64,000 nucleotides of DNA. Origin: Ananas comosus (lineage: Eukaryota > Streptophyta > Magnoliopsida > Poales > Bromeliaceae). The position numbers and the translations under genes were made by a program. Shown here piece by piece: positions 46,532 through 59,725 of this stretch. How positions within the stretch are numbered: the stretch's first letter is position 1; each line of letters begins with the position of its first letter. The notes under the pieces were generated by a model. The model was not told where the DNA came from, searched no databases, and was given only the letters and a program-made list of their open reading frames with translations. Where the stretch lies: assembly GCF_001540865.1 (NCBI RefSeq), contig NC_033621.1:15920350-15984349 (forward strand), in the 5' to 3' direction.

Positions 46532-47270
46532 TGTTGGAAGCCGAATTTCCCGACCCTTGATCCGGTCAAAGATCCTCCTAGGAAAGCGCGTCGGGGTGAG
46601 GAACGGCTGCGGATAGTGACCCTCGAAGTTTGCACCCTTTGATCAGTCAAGCGATTCGGTCGATGAGAGATCCAATCAACCGGGTCCGAAAGCTCTTTTC
46701 ACTCTTCGGCTCGGCTGGATCAACCGAATATACAGGAGAAAACAGAATTTCGACTAAGAGATGAGCCGAATGGCTAATACAGCACAAAAATCGGTCGGCC
46801 TGAAGAGCCGAACACTGCCTTCTATTGAAGTAGAACGGAAAAAGTACAGAAAAAAAGGGTTTAGTCTACAGCGGAGTGATGCCCAAAGGGCAGACAGACT
46901 CAAGGATGCTAAGTTACAGGAACTACTCCTAGGAAAAAAAGGTAAATGCAGGAAAGAATGATGCAGGAAACTAAGGGTGGTCGTTTGTTCGCAGAGACAA
47001 AAGACCTCTTTTTAAGGTATTATTACCCTATTTATAGATAACCCCCTCGGTCAGTTATTGCTCTTCCACGATCGGCCACTATCTCCTCATATTCCGGACC
47101 ACATCTAGCTGATCGGAACCGCATGTAACTGCTTGCGGTTACCGTAACTCCCTTCAATGGGCGCGATTTGTTTTCCTTTACACTTTTCCGGTGCTCCCGA
47201 TGCACGACCGAATAGATGCTTTTGAAGAGAATACCAGCACCGATCCTGTCCGCGCCTAATTGGCTCAACA
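46532..47270 (-). repeat. 3' LTR of the Tat element
   Basis: 739 bp, TG...CA on both strands. Adjoined inside by GCAGAGGGGGCAAT (read on the minus strand), the polypurine tract. A scattered set of transitions separates it from the 5' copy. Confidence 0.94.
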
Positions 47271-47760
47271 ATTGCCCCCTCTGCAGCTTTCGAAGTAACA
47301 CTTCAGTAGCTGGCGTGACCTGAGACACGATTACTTTTCAACTTCCCGGTATGGTTTCATCTCAGCCGTCCCTTTTTCCGTTGCCGAAATCTTGTAATTG
47401 CTTCAATAACAAGTGCGATCCGAGGCGTCGTTCTCGGTCCAATCACATTCAAAATTTCTGTACCAGTACCCGACGTAATTCGAGGCGTGACCCTCTGTAC
47501 GGTTCAATCTTAGCCGTTTATTTTCTTTCTTACGGCCCGATCTCAATCCTCATTTTGTCTCATCTGCGGTATTAACTAGGTCATCTTAATTACCGCCGTC
47601 TATTCATCATTATAGCCGACCTCGGAACTCGCTTTGATGCGACAGTTCGATACGACGGTCTTTTCTTCTTCCCCAAGCTTCTCATTCTTTTTCTCTCCTA
47701 TCCTTTTTATCTCTTTTTCGTCTTCTACAACGAAATCTCTTCTTCGTCTCTTTCTTTCTT
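47271..47760 (+). promoter_or_regulatory. Probable promoter/5' UTR of the antisense PMD gene
   Basis: 490 bp between the LTR and the PMD frame, with a strongly pyrimidine-rich stretch (47655-47790) just before the ATG, as in plant 5' UTRs. No clear TATA box was found. The opposite strand holds the polypurine tract at the LTR edge. Confidence 0.35.
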
Positions 47761-50721
47761 TTGTCGTCTTCTTCATCTTCCTTCGTTTCTTCGTTTCAAA
47801 GAATGGCGCCTCTTCCGCCATTGCCTACTCGTCCTTCATTGGATTATACCTTGCTTAAGCCGTATCTCGATATGGATCCTTCTAGATTCATCTTGGGTCC
47901 CTCTTTCACTGAAGAGCCACCTGTTGATGATTTTTCTTTTTCTGACAAAGGTCTTCCATTGATGGCCAAATCTGTTCATCTTCATTCCTGGTATCCTTCG
48001 GTTTCGACAGGAAGAAGTCTTCGAACCTGGCCCAGTGTTTCAAGCGCTTACTTGGCCTGGTTGGATCGAGTGGAAGCTACTTATGGTGATTTCTGGAAGG
48101 AAATTGGAGTCTACGAAGCTATTCAGTTATCTCGGAAGCCTCCTATAGCCGATTCTCTCCTTTTAGCTTCCGCTCTTTGTTTCTGGTCCCCTGTTTCCAA
48201 TATATATTTTTTTAAAGCAGGACCTCTTTCCCCAACTCTCTTGGATGTAGCCGCTATCGTAGGTCTACGGCCTCATGGTGTTACCCTATCCATGGCCTAC
48301 AACCCTGATGGTGTATCCAATTTTGAGGCCTACCTTGACCTCTCTAATTTGGCTTATTCCAAATTTCTCCGTAAATTTGCAGGAGACTCTTCTGCTCCTG
48401 TTACCAAGAAGGAACACACAGCGTTCCTTTTATACTGGTTATGTCATAATCTCTTCTGTACTCGTTCACAGAAGATCAATCGCGATTTCGTTCCTATCGC
48501 CGTCGGTTTGACTAACGGCGATAAATTAGCTCTTGGACCTTATTTTCTCGCTTTTGTTTATAGAGAAATCTTTGATTCCATCAAAGCCCTACCCTCTGGA
48601 GAAGGTGTAATCATTAGTTCGGGCTGCGGTGTCTTTTGGTTTTTGCAGATGTTTTTACAAATCTATCTCCCCCACTTGTGCCGAACTCCTTTAAATAAAG
48701 ATTCGGCTGCTCATTTTGATTCTTATGGGCTGGCTCTTGGCTGCCCTCCGCCGTTGACATCCGGCCATCCTTCTGACTTCCAAATTTATTTTAAAATGTT
48801 TTATGAATCTCGCCCTCATTTCACTATTCATTGGTCCCCTTTTGCGGATCGTGTCACCGGCCCATCTTGGTTTTTAGCAAGATATGAGTCTCTTCAAAAC
48901 GATCTAGCTTCCTCTCGCGCCGGTGAATATGCAGACGTTTGGTACTCATTCCTGGCCCCAAGGGATTTGCACATTGGCCTGAAGTCGCGCTCAAAATTGT
49001 TGCCTAGCACTGAAGTTTACTCTCCTCAATTTGTAGCGCGTCAATTCGGCTTCACTCAAGCAATCCCTGCTCCGGCCAAATTCTTTACCGCTAATACTGC
49101 CTTTAACCGACCCCCTACCAAAAGCATAGCTGATGCTGATCGGATTTCGGCGATGGGGAATCGTCTTCGGCGATTCTTCAAATTAGTGAGTTTCAGGCCG
49201 AATTACACAGGGGTATTGGGTTTTCGTTTTACTGTCACTTGGGATCATTTTACCGATCGTATTTTTAATCGGTCCACTGTACAAGCATTTCGCCAAACCA
49301 TTCTTCCTCTTGGTACGTCTCTTTGCTCATGTTCACCCTTCTTCCATTTTTAGCCTTTATAATCTCAATTTTTATTCTTTTATTTTCAGATACAGCAGCA
49401 CTTGTCTCTATTGATCCCCTTATACCAAAAGAAGAACCAGAAGAGGTTTCTGATACTTCACCTCTTTCTTTTTCCTTGTCCTTGCTTTTAGATTTTCGAG
49501 ATACATATATATTTCATTTCTATCTTACAGTCAATTCCAGATTCTTCATCGGTCCTGGCTTCAGATAAAAGACCGATTGAGACTGTACAATCCACACCTC
49601 CGCTGTCTTCAAAGCGGCGCAAATCAATTGCCAAAAGGCAATTTCGACAAACCGAAGGTACCCCTTCGGCTGACACTACCGAAGACAGAGCCGAGCATAT
49701 TCCCTCGGCTTCAATTCCAGAAACAGTAACCGAGGACATACCTTCGGCTGATATCCCATTAGAGGAAACTGCTGTACCCTTCTCGGCTACTAAACAAGGC
49801 TCTGTTTCGACCGAATCGATTGATATGGGGGTAAGCCAAGTTAGTTGTCCGTAAAAGAAAACATTTATTATTTATTTATCGTTTTCTTTTAAACCACAGT
49901 GAGGCTGCGTCACCTCTTTCTGTCCCTACCCCAATACAAACTACAGGGGATGAACAAGTAAACGTACCTCTTGAGCAGATTTCTGGAGATACAAGCACCA
50001 TACCTCCTCATTCAACCGAGGGAGCTTCCCTCCTGTTTCTGATGATCCTCTATCTGCTAGTCTCCATTCTTTACTGGTCTCGAGCCCCAATTCTAATGAG
50101 GGAGATGATTCTTCAACCATTGCCGTATCTTCAAACACTCAAAGCAAATTTGACGAGCGTCTTAAGATATATAGCAATGGTATCCCTAACTTAGCTCAGA
50201 ATCCAGAACAATTTGATCGGTTATATGCTCTTTTACTCGATTTGGCCGATCAAGCAGATATTACTTCTAGTATTAAATGTTTTGTAGAGACTCTGTCATC
50301 TCAACTTTCTTCTTTTTTAGCTCGGCAACGATCTTTGGGTGCCGAACTTTTATCTTTAGATCAACATTTTTATCGCGTTGATCACTTTAAGAGGAATATC
50401 CCTGAAGTAGCGGCTCCAATTGCTGAAGTGAACCGCGAAGATCAATCTCTGGCAAACCAGGAATCGATTTTACGGCAGCGCATTCTAACCCTCAAAGAAG
50501 AGTTAGTAGCAGCCGAATCAACTTTAGCCCAAACCTCTGAACGCCGACTTCAATTGCAGAACCAATTAAAGACTAAAAGAGGAGAAGGGATGAAAATTCA
50601 GGAAGAGCTTTCTCAACTCTACAAGGTGCATCCCTTGATGAAACGCCGAAGAAAAGCTACCGAAGCTGCTCAAGCCAACCTTATAGCCGAATGGAACCAA
50701 CTCAAAGATTTATTAACTTGA
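47761..50721 (+). CDS. Antisense PMD (plant mobile domain) gene carried by the Tat element
   Basis: Four inferred exons: 47761-49312, 49390-49445, 49531-49830 and about 49904-50721. Donors are GTACGT, GTTTCT (weak) and GTAAGC; acceptors end TTTTCAG, CTTACAG and ACAGTGAG. Exon 1 is 517 codons without a break and holds a plant mobile / aminotransferase-like domain (for example ALCFWSPVSNIYFF, GPLSPTLLDVAAIVGLRPHG, AYSKFLRKFAG, TAFLLYWLCHNLFC). Exon 3 gives a basic SSKRRKSIAKRQFRQ patch (possible nuclear signal) and a Pro-Ser-Ala rich acidic linker; exon 4 ends in a coiled coil (about 50242-50721). One single-base frameshift near 50030 breaks exon 4. An alternative start is the ATG at 47803. Host PMD proteins such as MAIN and MAIL1 act in genome silencing in Arabidopsis, and extra antisense frames are known in some Tat elements (family knowledge). 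The role here is unknown. Confidence 0.78.
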
Positions 50722-50737
50722 TTCGGCTTATAATATT

Positions 50738-53700
50738 CTAACTTTGATCTTGGTTTTTCTCCCACATGGATGGGTAATATTTTCTCAAATACTTTCCATT
50801 AATAGGTTTTTCATTTTCTAAACCATTTCTATTCTGCAAGTAATATGCATTTCCTTTTGTAATTCGGCTGACTTGAAATGGCCCTTCCCAATTTAGAGAC
50901 CATTTTCCATACATTCGATCTTTTTGACCAATTAGAAAAACTAGCCGAAGAACTAAATCACCAACGACAAATGTCTTTGATCGAACTCTCTTATTGTATG
51001 CGCTACGCACTCGACTTTGGTATGCTTGCATATTATCTAAAGCTATCAACCGAGTATCATATACTTCCTCTGCTTTGTCTTTCATTAAATTACTGTATTC
51101 ATCAGCCGACAAATCTTTTTACTTTTCTGTCCTCAAAGAAAGAACTGTTATCTCGGCTAGAATTACGGCCTCATGTCCGTAAACTAATTGGAATGGATCA
51201 TCCATGTTGCCGTTTTCACTGAAGTTCGGCATGCCCATAATACTTCGGAAAGTTTTTCATTCCATTTTCTCGGATGCTTTCCGATATGTTGTTTCATAAG
51301 GTTGATGACTATTTTATTCGCTGCTTCTACTTGTCCATTCGCTTGGGCATAATAAGGAAACGAATGGAGCAACTTTATCTTTCGAGACTCGATGAACCGA
51401 ACGAATTGTCCTCCTATGAACATTGTCCCTTGATCGGTCGTAATTGTCTCGGGAATCCCAAAGCGATGAATTATATGATCTTCAACAAAATCAATAATTT
51501 CTTTTTGGGTAACCAACCGAATGGGTTTTGCTTCCACCCACTTGGTGAAATAATCGACAGCCACTATTAAAAATTTGTGACCAGCCGAGAAGTTTGGCTG
51601 AATTTCTCTAATTAAATCCATGACCCAACCTCGAAAAGGCCATGGTTTGATGATTGCATACATCTCAGAGGCCAGAACTCTCTGGATTGAGTCATGAAAT
51701 TGACAATCCTTACAACCTTTGGCATATTCTATACAATCTTGATGCATTGTTGGCCAATAATATCCTAAGTGCCGAATTGTCCATCTTAACTTTTTTCCGG
51801 CTAAATGGGTTTCACATATTCCTTCGTGTGTTTCTCCTATTATCAACAGAGCTTCTTCAGGTCCTAAACACTTTAATAGAACTTCTTCGGCTGTTCTCTT
51901 ATAAAGTTGACCATCTAACAAACAATAGCCGAGACCTCTTCTTCGAATATTATAGTTGACCCTTGTATTAGGATCCTCCAGATATTTGATTAATAATTCT
52001 CTCCAATCTTCCTTCACTTCTATGGGAGCTATAATCGGTTCTCGTACATGAACCGAAGGTAGCAACCTCCTCTGTATTACTATTGACTCTGACTTCGGCT
52101 TTCTATATCCTGAAGCCGACTGAGCTAGTTCATTTGTCTTTTCATTTTTCTGTCTGCTCAAATGTTCGAATTCAGTTTCTCTAAATTCACATAGTAACTC
52201 TAATGTCTTCCTTAAATAATTTTGCAAATTCGGGTTTTCACATCGGTATTCTCCATTCACTTGTTTGATTACTAGCTGTGAGTCACCGATGACTTTGATT
52301 GACTTTGCTTTCAATTCTTGTAAAATTTCTAGGCCAATTATTAAGGCCTCATATTCGGCTTGATTGTTAGAGCAGCCGAAATCTAACTCGAAAGCAAATT
52401 GGCATGAATACCCTTCAGGAGATTGGATAACTATTCCAGCTCCTGCTAATTCGGTTGTTCTTGAACCGTCAAAATAAAGTGTCCAAGGTTGACAACCGAC
52501 TAAATTTTGCTTCGGCTCTTCAATTTCCACACATGGATGATCAGCCAAGAAGTCAGCTATCGCTTGTCCTTTAACAGCTTTAGCTGGAATATAATTAAGG
52601 GAGAATTCAGACAAAGCCAACATCCGTTTTCCAAGTCGACCCCTTAATACAAGTTTGGCTAACATATACTTTACCAGGTCGGTTTTGCATATTACCGATA
52701 CCTTAGTTGGTAAAATATAGTATCTTAGCTTTGTGCATGAATAGTATAAAGCCAAACATAATTTTTCAATAGCCGAATACCGTTTCTCGGTATCTAAAGA
52801 CGTCGGCTCAAATAATAAATGGCTTGTTCTTCCTTCCCTTCATTTTCTTAGGCTAATAAACACCCAAGATTTTCCTCCGCAGCCGAAATATACAATTTCA
52901 TCGGCCGATTTGACTTTGGAGGCACCAACACCGGAGGGTTTGATAAATATCTTTTTATATTTTCAAATGCCCCTTGCTGTTCCTCTGTCCAAACGAATTC
53001 TTCTTTATCTTTTAGCCGAAGTAGTGGGGTAAACGCCTCTATTCTTCCGGCCAAGTTGGATATAAACCGCCGAAGATAATTGATCTTTCCTAACAGGCTT
53101 TGCAGTTCCTTTTTGCACTTTGGTGGCGGTAATTCTAATATCGCTTTCGCTTTATTTTTATCAATTTGGATCCCTTTTTTATGTACTAAAAATCCTAGAA
53201 AGTTTCCTGCTGAAACTCCAAAAGTACATTTCAAATGGTTCATTTTCAAATTATATTTTCTTATTCTTTCAAAGGCGAGCTTTAAATCAACCCAATATTC
53301 GGCTTGTGACTTAGATTTTACGACTATATCATCGAGGTATACTTCCAACATCTTGCCGATTAAATCATGAAAAATAAAATTCATTGCCCTCTGATAAGTA
53401 GCTCCGGTATTCTTTAAACCGAACGGCATGACAACCCATTCAAAAATTCCAATCGAATCATGGCATCTGAAAGCCATTTTAGCTACATCACCCTCAGTAA
53501 TATAAATTTGATTATACCCAGCATGTCCGTCCATAAAGGACAGGACCTCATTACTGGAAGCCGAATCTACTAACATATCGGCTATTGGCATGGGGTACTC
53601 ATCTTTTGGTGTGGCTATATTTAAGTTTCTGAAATCAATGCAAACTCTAAGTTTACCATTCTTTTTTCGTACTGAACTATGTTAGACACCCAATCAACAT

Positions 53701-55200
53701 AACGGGCCACTCTAATAAATCCGACCTTCAAAAGATTTTCTATTTCATTCTTAATTTGGAATGCAATACTCGGCTCAAATCTACGAGTCGGCTGTTTAAA
53801 AGGCTTAAACCCTTTTCTGATAGGAAGCCTATCCTCTACAATTTTTCGGCTTAAATCTGGCATTTCTTCATAACTCCAGGCGAAGCATTCCTTGTACTCC
53901 TTTAATAGTTCTTTCAGCTCCTTCTACTGTCGAGCCGAAAGCTTTGCGCTTATATACGTCGGTCTCTTATCTTCGTGAGATCCCAAATTTACTTCGATCA
54001 GCGGGTCTTGGGTCTCCAACTTTTTCTCACCAACTTTAATAGGCGATTCTTCTAAATTCAATTCGTTCGCTTGCCTATTCATTTCGTGTGATTTGTCGGT
54101 CTTGGTGACCGACTTTATTTGACTTTCTTTTTCGGCCCTGTAAACCGAATCTATTATAACTTCTTCGGCTTTATTAGCCGAGTCATTTAATACATCGGTT
54201 ATGGCAGCCGAATCATCCTCATAGCCGATCTTGTTGATCGGCTTATCCTGCCAAAGCTCTTGACAAGCCTCTATTCTCAATTTTTTGGACTCCATTTTAA
54301 CCACCTTGGTGGCTCTTCATCAACCACCATACCATTGACATCTTTGGAAAGGATTAATTGAATCCCCTCCTCTGTTACTCTGACGAAAGAAATCTGATCT
54401 GGATCCGCATCGGCCCAATTGGTGTGGCCGATGTCCTCCATGTTGACATCTATCATTTGGGGCCGTCCTTCGGCCCGGATTTCTTCTACCTTGTCTCCTA
54501 TCCACTGGAACAGTTTTCCGTGGAGTGTCGAGGGTACACACTCATTTGAATGTATCCAATCTCGTCCGAGTAATAAATTGTATTGGCTATCTGCATCCAC
54601 CACAAAAAACGCAGTTTTTAAAGTTTTGGAGCCTACCGTGAGTTCGATTGTGAGTACTCCTCGAGCCCGTTGACCGTTTTCGGTGAAGTCGGTCATGATT
54701 GAGTCGGTGGGCTTCAACTCATCATCATCTTTGCCCAGCTTCTTGAAAATAGAAGTAGGCATCACATTGACCATGGCACCTCCATCTACTATAACTCGGC
54801 CTACCGGCCGACCCTCGATTAAGGCCTTTATAAAGAGAGGCCTTATGAATCTCGTCTGCATAGCTGATGGTTTCTTAAAAACCATTGCATCGGCCGGCTA
54901 AACATCTTCCAATTGCAACTGGGGTACTTTAAGCCCGTATTCTTCCTCTTCTCTGAACATTTCATACTCGACAAGCTCTGCCTTGAAAGATTGAGGTAGG
55001 GCATATACCATATTCATCTCGGCTGGTGACTCGTTAGCTGACTTTCCCTTAATTCTCTGTTTCTTCTCTTTCGACTCCTTAGCCGTTTCGGCTGAAGAGT
55101 CACTCTCCATGCGGACCTCTCTTTTCTTTGGAGGCCATCGTTCTCTCTTAATAATCGTTTCAAGAGAGGCTATTTTATCTTCTAGCTCCCTCCTGGTCAT
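50738..55200 (-). pseudogene. Tat-lineage pro-pol (protease, RT, RNase H, archaeal RNase H, integrase)
   Basis: In reading order: protease (VIVDGGAMVNVMP near 54790), RT (53863-52848: FMDGHAGYNQI, VVMPFGLKNTGATYQRAM, EVYLDDIVVKS near 53335), RT-linked RNase H (LYISAAEENLGCLLA), a second RNase H (WTLYFDGSRTTELAGAG, NNQAEYEALIIGLEIL), integrase (HLGYYWPTMHQDC, CKDCQ, FLIVAVDYFTKWVEAKP, TTDQGTMF) and an SH3-like tail ending at 50738. Lesions: frameshifts near 54300, 53690, 52785 and 51190, and stops near 53922, 52846 and 51113. The RT core frame of 248 codons is intact. The last codon is 16 bp from the stop of the antisense PMD gene. Confidence 0.92.
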
Positions 55201-57241
55201 CTTTCTTCGGTCTCGGCCTCAATTGGCCGTTCTATTTTTGACTTTATCCAAGGGACAGGTGATGAGCCACCTGCCTCGTGGTCGTTTTTTATTGGGCGAA
55301 AAGGGTGTGCCTGCTCATTAGGACGCCTCCATATGTTGAGCCTCATTCATTTCGCTTCTTCATAATGTTGTCTTGCCTCGGCTTGCATCCTCTACTGTCG
55401 ACGCTTTTGAGTTTTTGTTAACATCGGCCCTTGGCACCTGGCCGATGGTTTGACTTCAACTTCATGTCATTCATCCATTGGCACATTCGCCGGTACCTTT
55501 ACTGTCTTCAAATGGTTTTTCAAAATTTCTCTTCTCTCCCAAGGTCTCGGCCAGGGCTGAATGTCGAATCGTTGACTAATCTCCGACCGAGGAATTCTAT
55601 GTCTCCCTCGATCATTCCCTCGAATTTCGGTTTTGATCTCGGCATCATTTGATGTTGCCACTGTGGCCGATATTCAGGAATTCTTGGCTTGGTGCCGAAG
55701 TGTCTACCTTGGTAGTCCCATTGGCTTTGACGCTCGCCACGCCTGTTATTGTAATAATCATGCAGAATCTTCTGCATCAACATGTCTTGTTTGCGTTGAA
55801 CCGATTTGACTTCCGGTTCAGTGTCGTTGGAGGCCTCGTCTTAGCCTTCTTCTTATTGATCTTCACCATCAGGAATGTCATCCCATTCCTCGGGGAACGC
55901 CATCAACTCATTCCACTCGTTGCCTCTTTTCTTGGCATTAACAATGGCTTCCCAATCTTTCTTCGTCATTTCGGCCTTGTACCTTACGCAAAGCCGAAGA
56001 TGTTTTTTGGCATGTGCCACGTTGTCTGCGGTCACCTGGTCCGCAGTCTCTTTTCCTTTAACATTCACCATATTGACCTGAAAAGGAAACGAACTTCTGT
56101 TAATTACCTTATTTTGATTTTCTTGGTCAGCTAATATGAGTCGACCCTCGTCTATTTCTTCTTGAATCTGCCTTTTTGCAGTCGCTTTTCCTTTTCCTTT
56201 CATGTTCACGGCGTTGACCTGTGATGGAAAATGATTCTTATCAATTTTCATATTTTTGTTTTCTTGGTCGGCAAAGATGAGCCGACCTTCGTTTATCTCT
56301 TTTTGTATCTGCCTTTTGAAAGCAGTACACTCACTAGTCTTATGGCTCCATGAATGGTGCCACTTATAATATCTTCTGCATTTTAGTTCTTCTGCCGGAG
56401 GTATAGTTTGACCTTCCTGTAGTTTGATTCGTCCATCCTTTAGCAACCGATCAAAAATCAGATCGGTCTTTGCTATATCAAATGAATAATTAAATGCAGA
56501 CACATGTGCTTTCGCCTCTCTTGACTTGGCGGGTTTTAACAAAGTACATTTGTATGGTTGATTATTTCTCACCATCTCGGCAGCACAGATTTCGGCTTCA
56601 TCAGCCGAATCCTCATTATCTTCAGACGAATTCGGCTCTTCATGAGCCGAAGACTCTTCAAGGAAAGAGATATTTTTCTCCTTTCCTTTGCTCCAATCTT
56701 TGTTTCGGCTCCATCTGAGCCGATCTTTATTGTTACCTTTTCGAAATTGCTCGTATTGAGCAACTCGAACTCCCAAATCAAAAAGATTTGAAAAAAATTT
56801 ATCTTCAAAATGATCTTTAATTTTAAAATGCATACCGTTGAATGCCATTTTGGCAAACTCCGATTCCGGCATTCTCACGAAACAACGGCTTCGAGCAGTT
56901 TTGAATCGATTCAAATATTCATCAACCGATTCTCCTGTTCTTTGTTTGAATTAAGCCAGATCTGCAACTGATAGTTCTGGCTCAGTTCTATAAAACTGTT
57001 CATGAAATTTACCTTCTAACTCGTCCCAGTCTCGGATGGAGTTAGCAGGTAAACTCGTGTACCAAGTGAAAGCCGTCTTAGTCAATGAGGTATTAAATAA
57101 CCTCAACTTTAAAAACGGATTTGCCGCGGCCTCACGGCACTAAGCTGTAAACCGCGCAACGTGCTCGACCGTATTTTCGGTCTCGTCGCCGGAAAATTTG
57201 TCAAACTTCGGCATATTCCAATTTGCCGGATATGGGTATTC
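55201..57241 (-). pseudogene. Tat gag, main part (left of the nested LTR)
   Basis: Contains NMPKFDKFSGDETENTVEHV, DWDELEGKFHEQFYR, ESVDEYLNRFKTARSRCF (Retrotrans_gag domain), an acidic region, and a Cys/His segment (CRRYYKWHHSWSHKTSEC, one expected Cys replaced by Tyr) that is typical of Tat gag. An internal duplication of about 47 residues (RQIQ-EI-EGRL-ADQEN...) lies at about 56060-56330. Stops occur near 57140, 56950 and 55853, and the frame changes between about 55520 and 55200. No reliable gag/protease boundary can be set. Confidence 0.85.
57237..57241. repeat. Target duplication TATTC of the nested solo LTR
   Basis: TATTC at 57237-57241 and again at 60377-60381, immediately outside the LTR ends, interrupting gag. 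It shows that the LTR element inserted into an already present Tat copy. Confidence 0.95.
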
Positions 57242-58579
57242 TGTCACGCCCCGAGCCCGCCTCTTTGGTCGGATTCGGCACGCCAACAGACCGCCGAACG
57301 GACAGGGTTTTCCCTGTACCGCAGACATAGTCTCCCCTGTACATTCAAGGCGTCACAATCCATACAAAGCGCGAGGTTCCAAACAGGAACAATACTCAAC
57401 AACGATTGTATAAGGAAGGTATCAAACAACATAACACATCCTATGTTATTACAAGCATTCCCATTAGACTCATTTTTTTACATCACACTTGCATATTACA
57501 ATTTACATCATATTATTCATTCTTTGATTCATACATCCAAATACAATCAAGTTCTTTCAATTATTGCATTCTTGGTTCTTTTCATTTTTATACCCCTAAG
57601 TAGCCGACTCGGGATACTGCTATCTGGTCTCGGTGGTAGGGCGCTAAATACGGAGCTACGCCCTTGCCTCGCGCCGCCGCGCCGCTCACGTGCGAATCTG
57701 TAACACCCCAAAATAACGTGGGGTGAGAACCAACTCCATGGTTCCCAGTGGGTACGGCCACCCAAGGAAAAAGCTCGACCGATAGGTCCAAGGAGCCACT
57801 GCAATCATGTTAGTCCAAAAACATCTACAGATATATATATCATCATGTAATTATGCAACTAACAGATAACATACCTCACGAATATGCAATATGCAAATCA
57901 TGCAACTCATGAAAGTAGATTATTGAGTCTACTCTTTATTCTTAACCATTCTTTACTCTTAGCCAATCTTTATTGCTAATCATTCTTTACATTATTAGCT
58001 ATTCCTTAGCGTGTGCTATTCTTTGACATTAATCGTTCTTTATTCTTTAGTCTTTAGTCTTTATTCTTTATTCTTTATTCTTTATTCTTTACTAAGAGTA
58101 CTCACACCTTAGCTATATTAGTCTCATTTGCCATTCTTTCTTATGGTTACATTACCTTACCCAACTATGCCACTCGACTCGGTCTTGAGTCAATCAACTG
58201 CGGATAGTCCGCGCTCTGTCAGGCTCGAGGTGAAGGAACTATTACATGCACCTCAGCCTTAAATCCTCTCGACTGTAGGTCTGCCACGGGCTGAGGAATG
58301 CCATCAAACCCCAGACCACAAGTCTCTCGAGCTCTAGCTCATGACATACCGGGCGAGGAGAACCAATATACCCGTTGAATCACTGTCGGGCGAGGAAAAC
58401 CAACATACCCACAGTTATGATTCACTTGCGCTCGGTCACAAGCCTTATCCGCTGCACTAGCAGCCTTCATTCCTAGGGATTCCGGAATCCACATTCACAT
58501 CTCTAGGGTTGGTCTCACCCTATAGTATCGACCTATCTAGGTCCAAGCCTTTACTCAACCTAAGTTAATACTTTAGGTT

Positions 58580-58830
58580 CGTTGCTTTCATACTCATAGC
58601 CTAGGTTGTTAACACTAGGTCCATTATTCTTTTCTACCTAGGTTCACTTGACTCTAGGTTCTTTACCTTTATTTCACAACCTATGTTCTCTAACATTAGG
58701 TTTACTGCCTTTCTCGTTAACCTATGTTTATTAACACTAGGTTCATTATCACTCTTGTTCAACCTATGTCCTTGACGCTAGGTTCATTGTCATTCTTGTT
58801 CAACCTATGTTTATTAACACTAGGTTCAAT
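58580..58830 (-). repeat. Minisatellite in the solo LTR (about 45-bp units)
   Basis: Five to six imperfect units with AACCTATGTT, TTAACACTAGGTTC and ACTCTTGTTC words. Confidence 0.85.
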
Positions 58831-59725
58831 GCCACTCGATCTATGTGTATATATATATATGTCCACATGCACATGTCATATACTTAACATCTTTACATTA
58901 GGATCTCCACAACATGCTTATCATACATTCTCTTTAGCATTCTTATTTCATATCTATATGCATTCTTACATTAACATTTCTACGCATGCAACATGACTAA
59001 CATATGTCATTTACTTTATGCTTTCCACTTAACATTATTCACACTATGTCATTATGCATTACTTAGCATTCTCGCACTACGACCATATGCATTGTTGGGT
59101 AGCCCACATCGTATCCTTTTCATGCATTTATACATTCTATCATTATTTACCATTACATGCATCAACATGAAACCATTACTCTTAGACATAGAGGCGACCT
59201 AGTCGCTTCGGTAAACACAACTCACCTTAAATTGCTCTCCGATTGCTTGTCGTTACTTCAATCGGCCTCCCGCGGCACACGTGACCCGGTTCCGCCCGAA
59301 CTCTTGTGCGACCACCCGAACGGCCACCAATCCGCGATCCGTCTGTTCGGGAGTTCATTCCCCGACACCGCGATGCTCCCGATCCGTTTTCATGATTTTT
59401 GGAGGCTTATCCTGCGGGCTGCGGCTATCTGTACCAAAACAGACTGTTTCGTCAATAACTTCGCGTACACTCGTCGGATTGTCGAACCGAGCGCACCAAC
59501 GCGTTCGTTATATCCCCAATTAGGTTTGTATAGGGTAAATTGAGATCAAAACCCCTCACAAGCAAAAGCCCTCTTTTGGAGCCCTAATATGCAACTATTG
59601 CAAAATCCATCATTAGAGCTTTGCATTCAAGCTTTACTCATCTATTTAGCATGCTAGGTTCTCTCTAAATCCATTCTTAGAGCATATAACCATAGCCATG
59701 AAGATCTACCATTAGAGCTTCAGGA

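Noticed and set aside
48275..48511. 78-codon plus-strand frame within the PMD exon
   Set aside because: Out-of-frame shadow of the long PMD reading frame.
49941..50138. Minus-strand frame between the PMD linker and coiled coil as a continuation of pol
   Set aside because: Pol clearly ends at 50738, and the opposite strand forms a coherent PMD exon 4.
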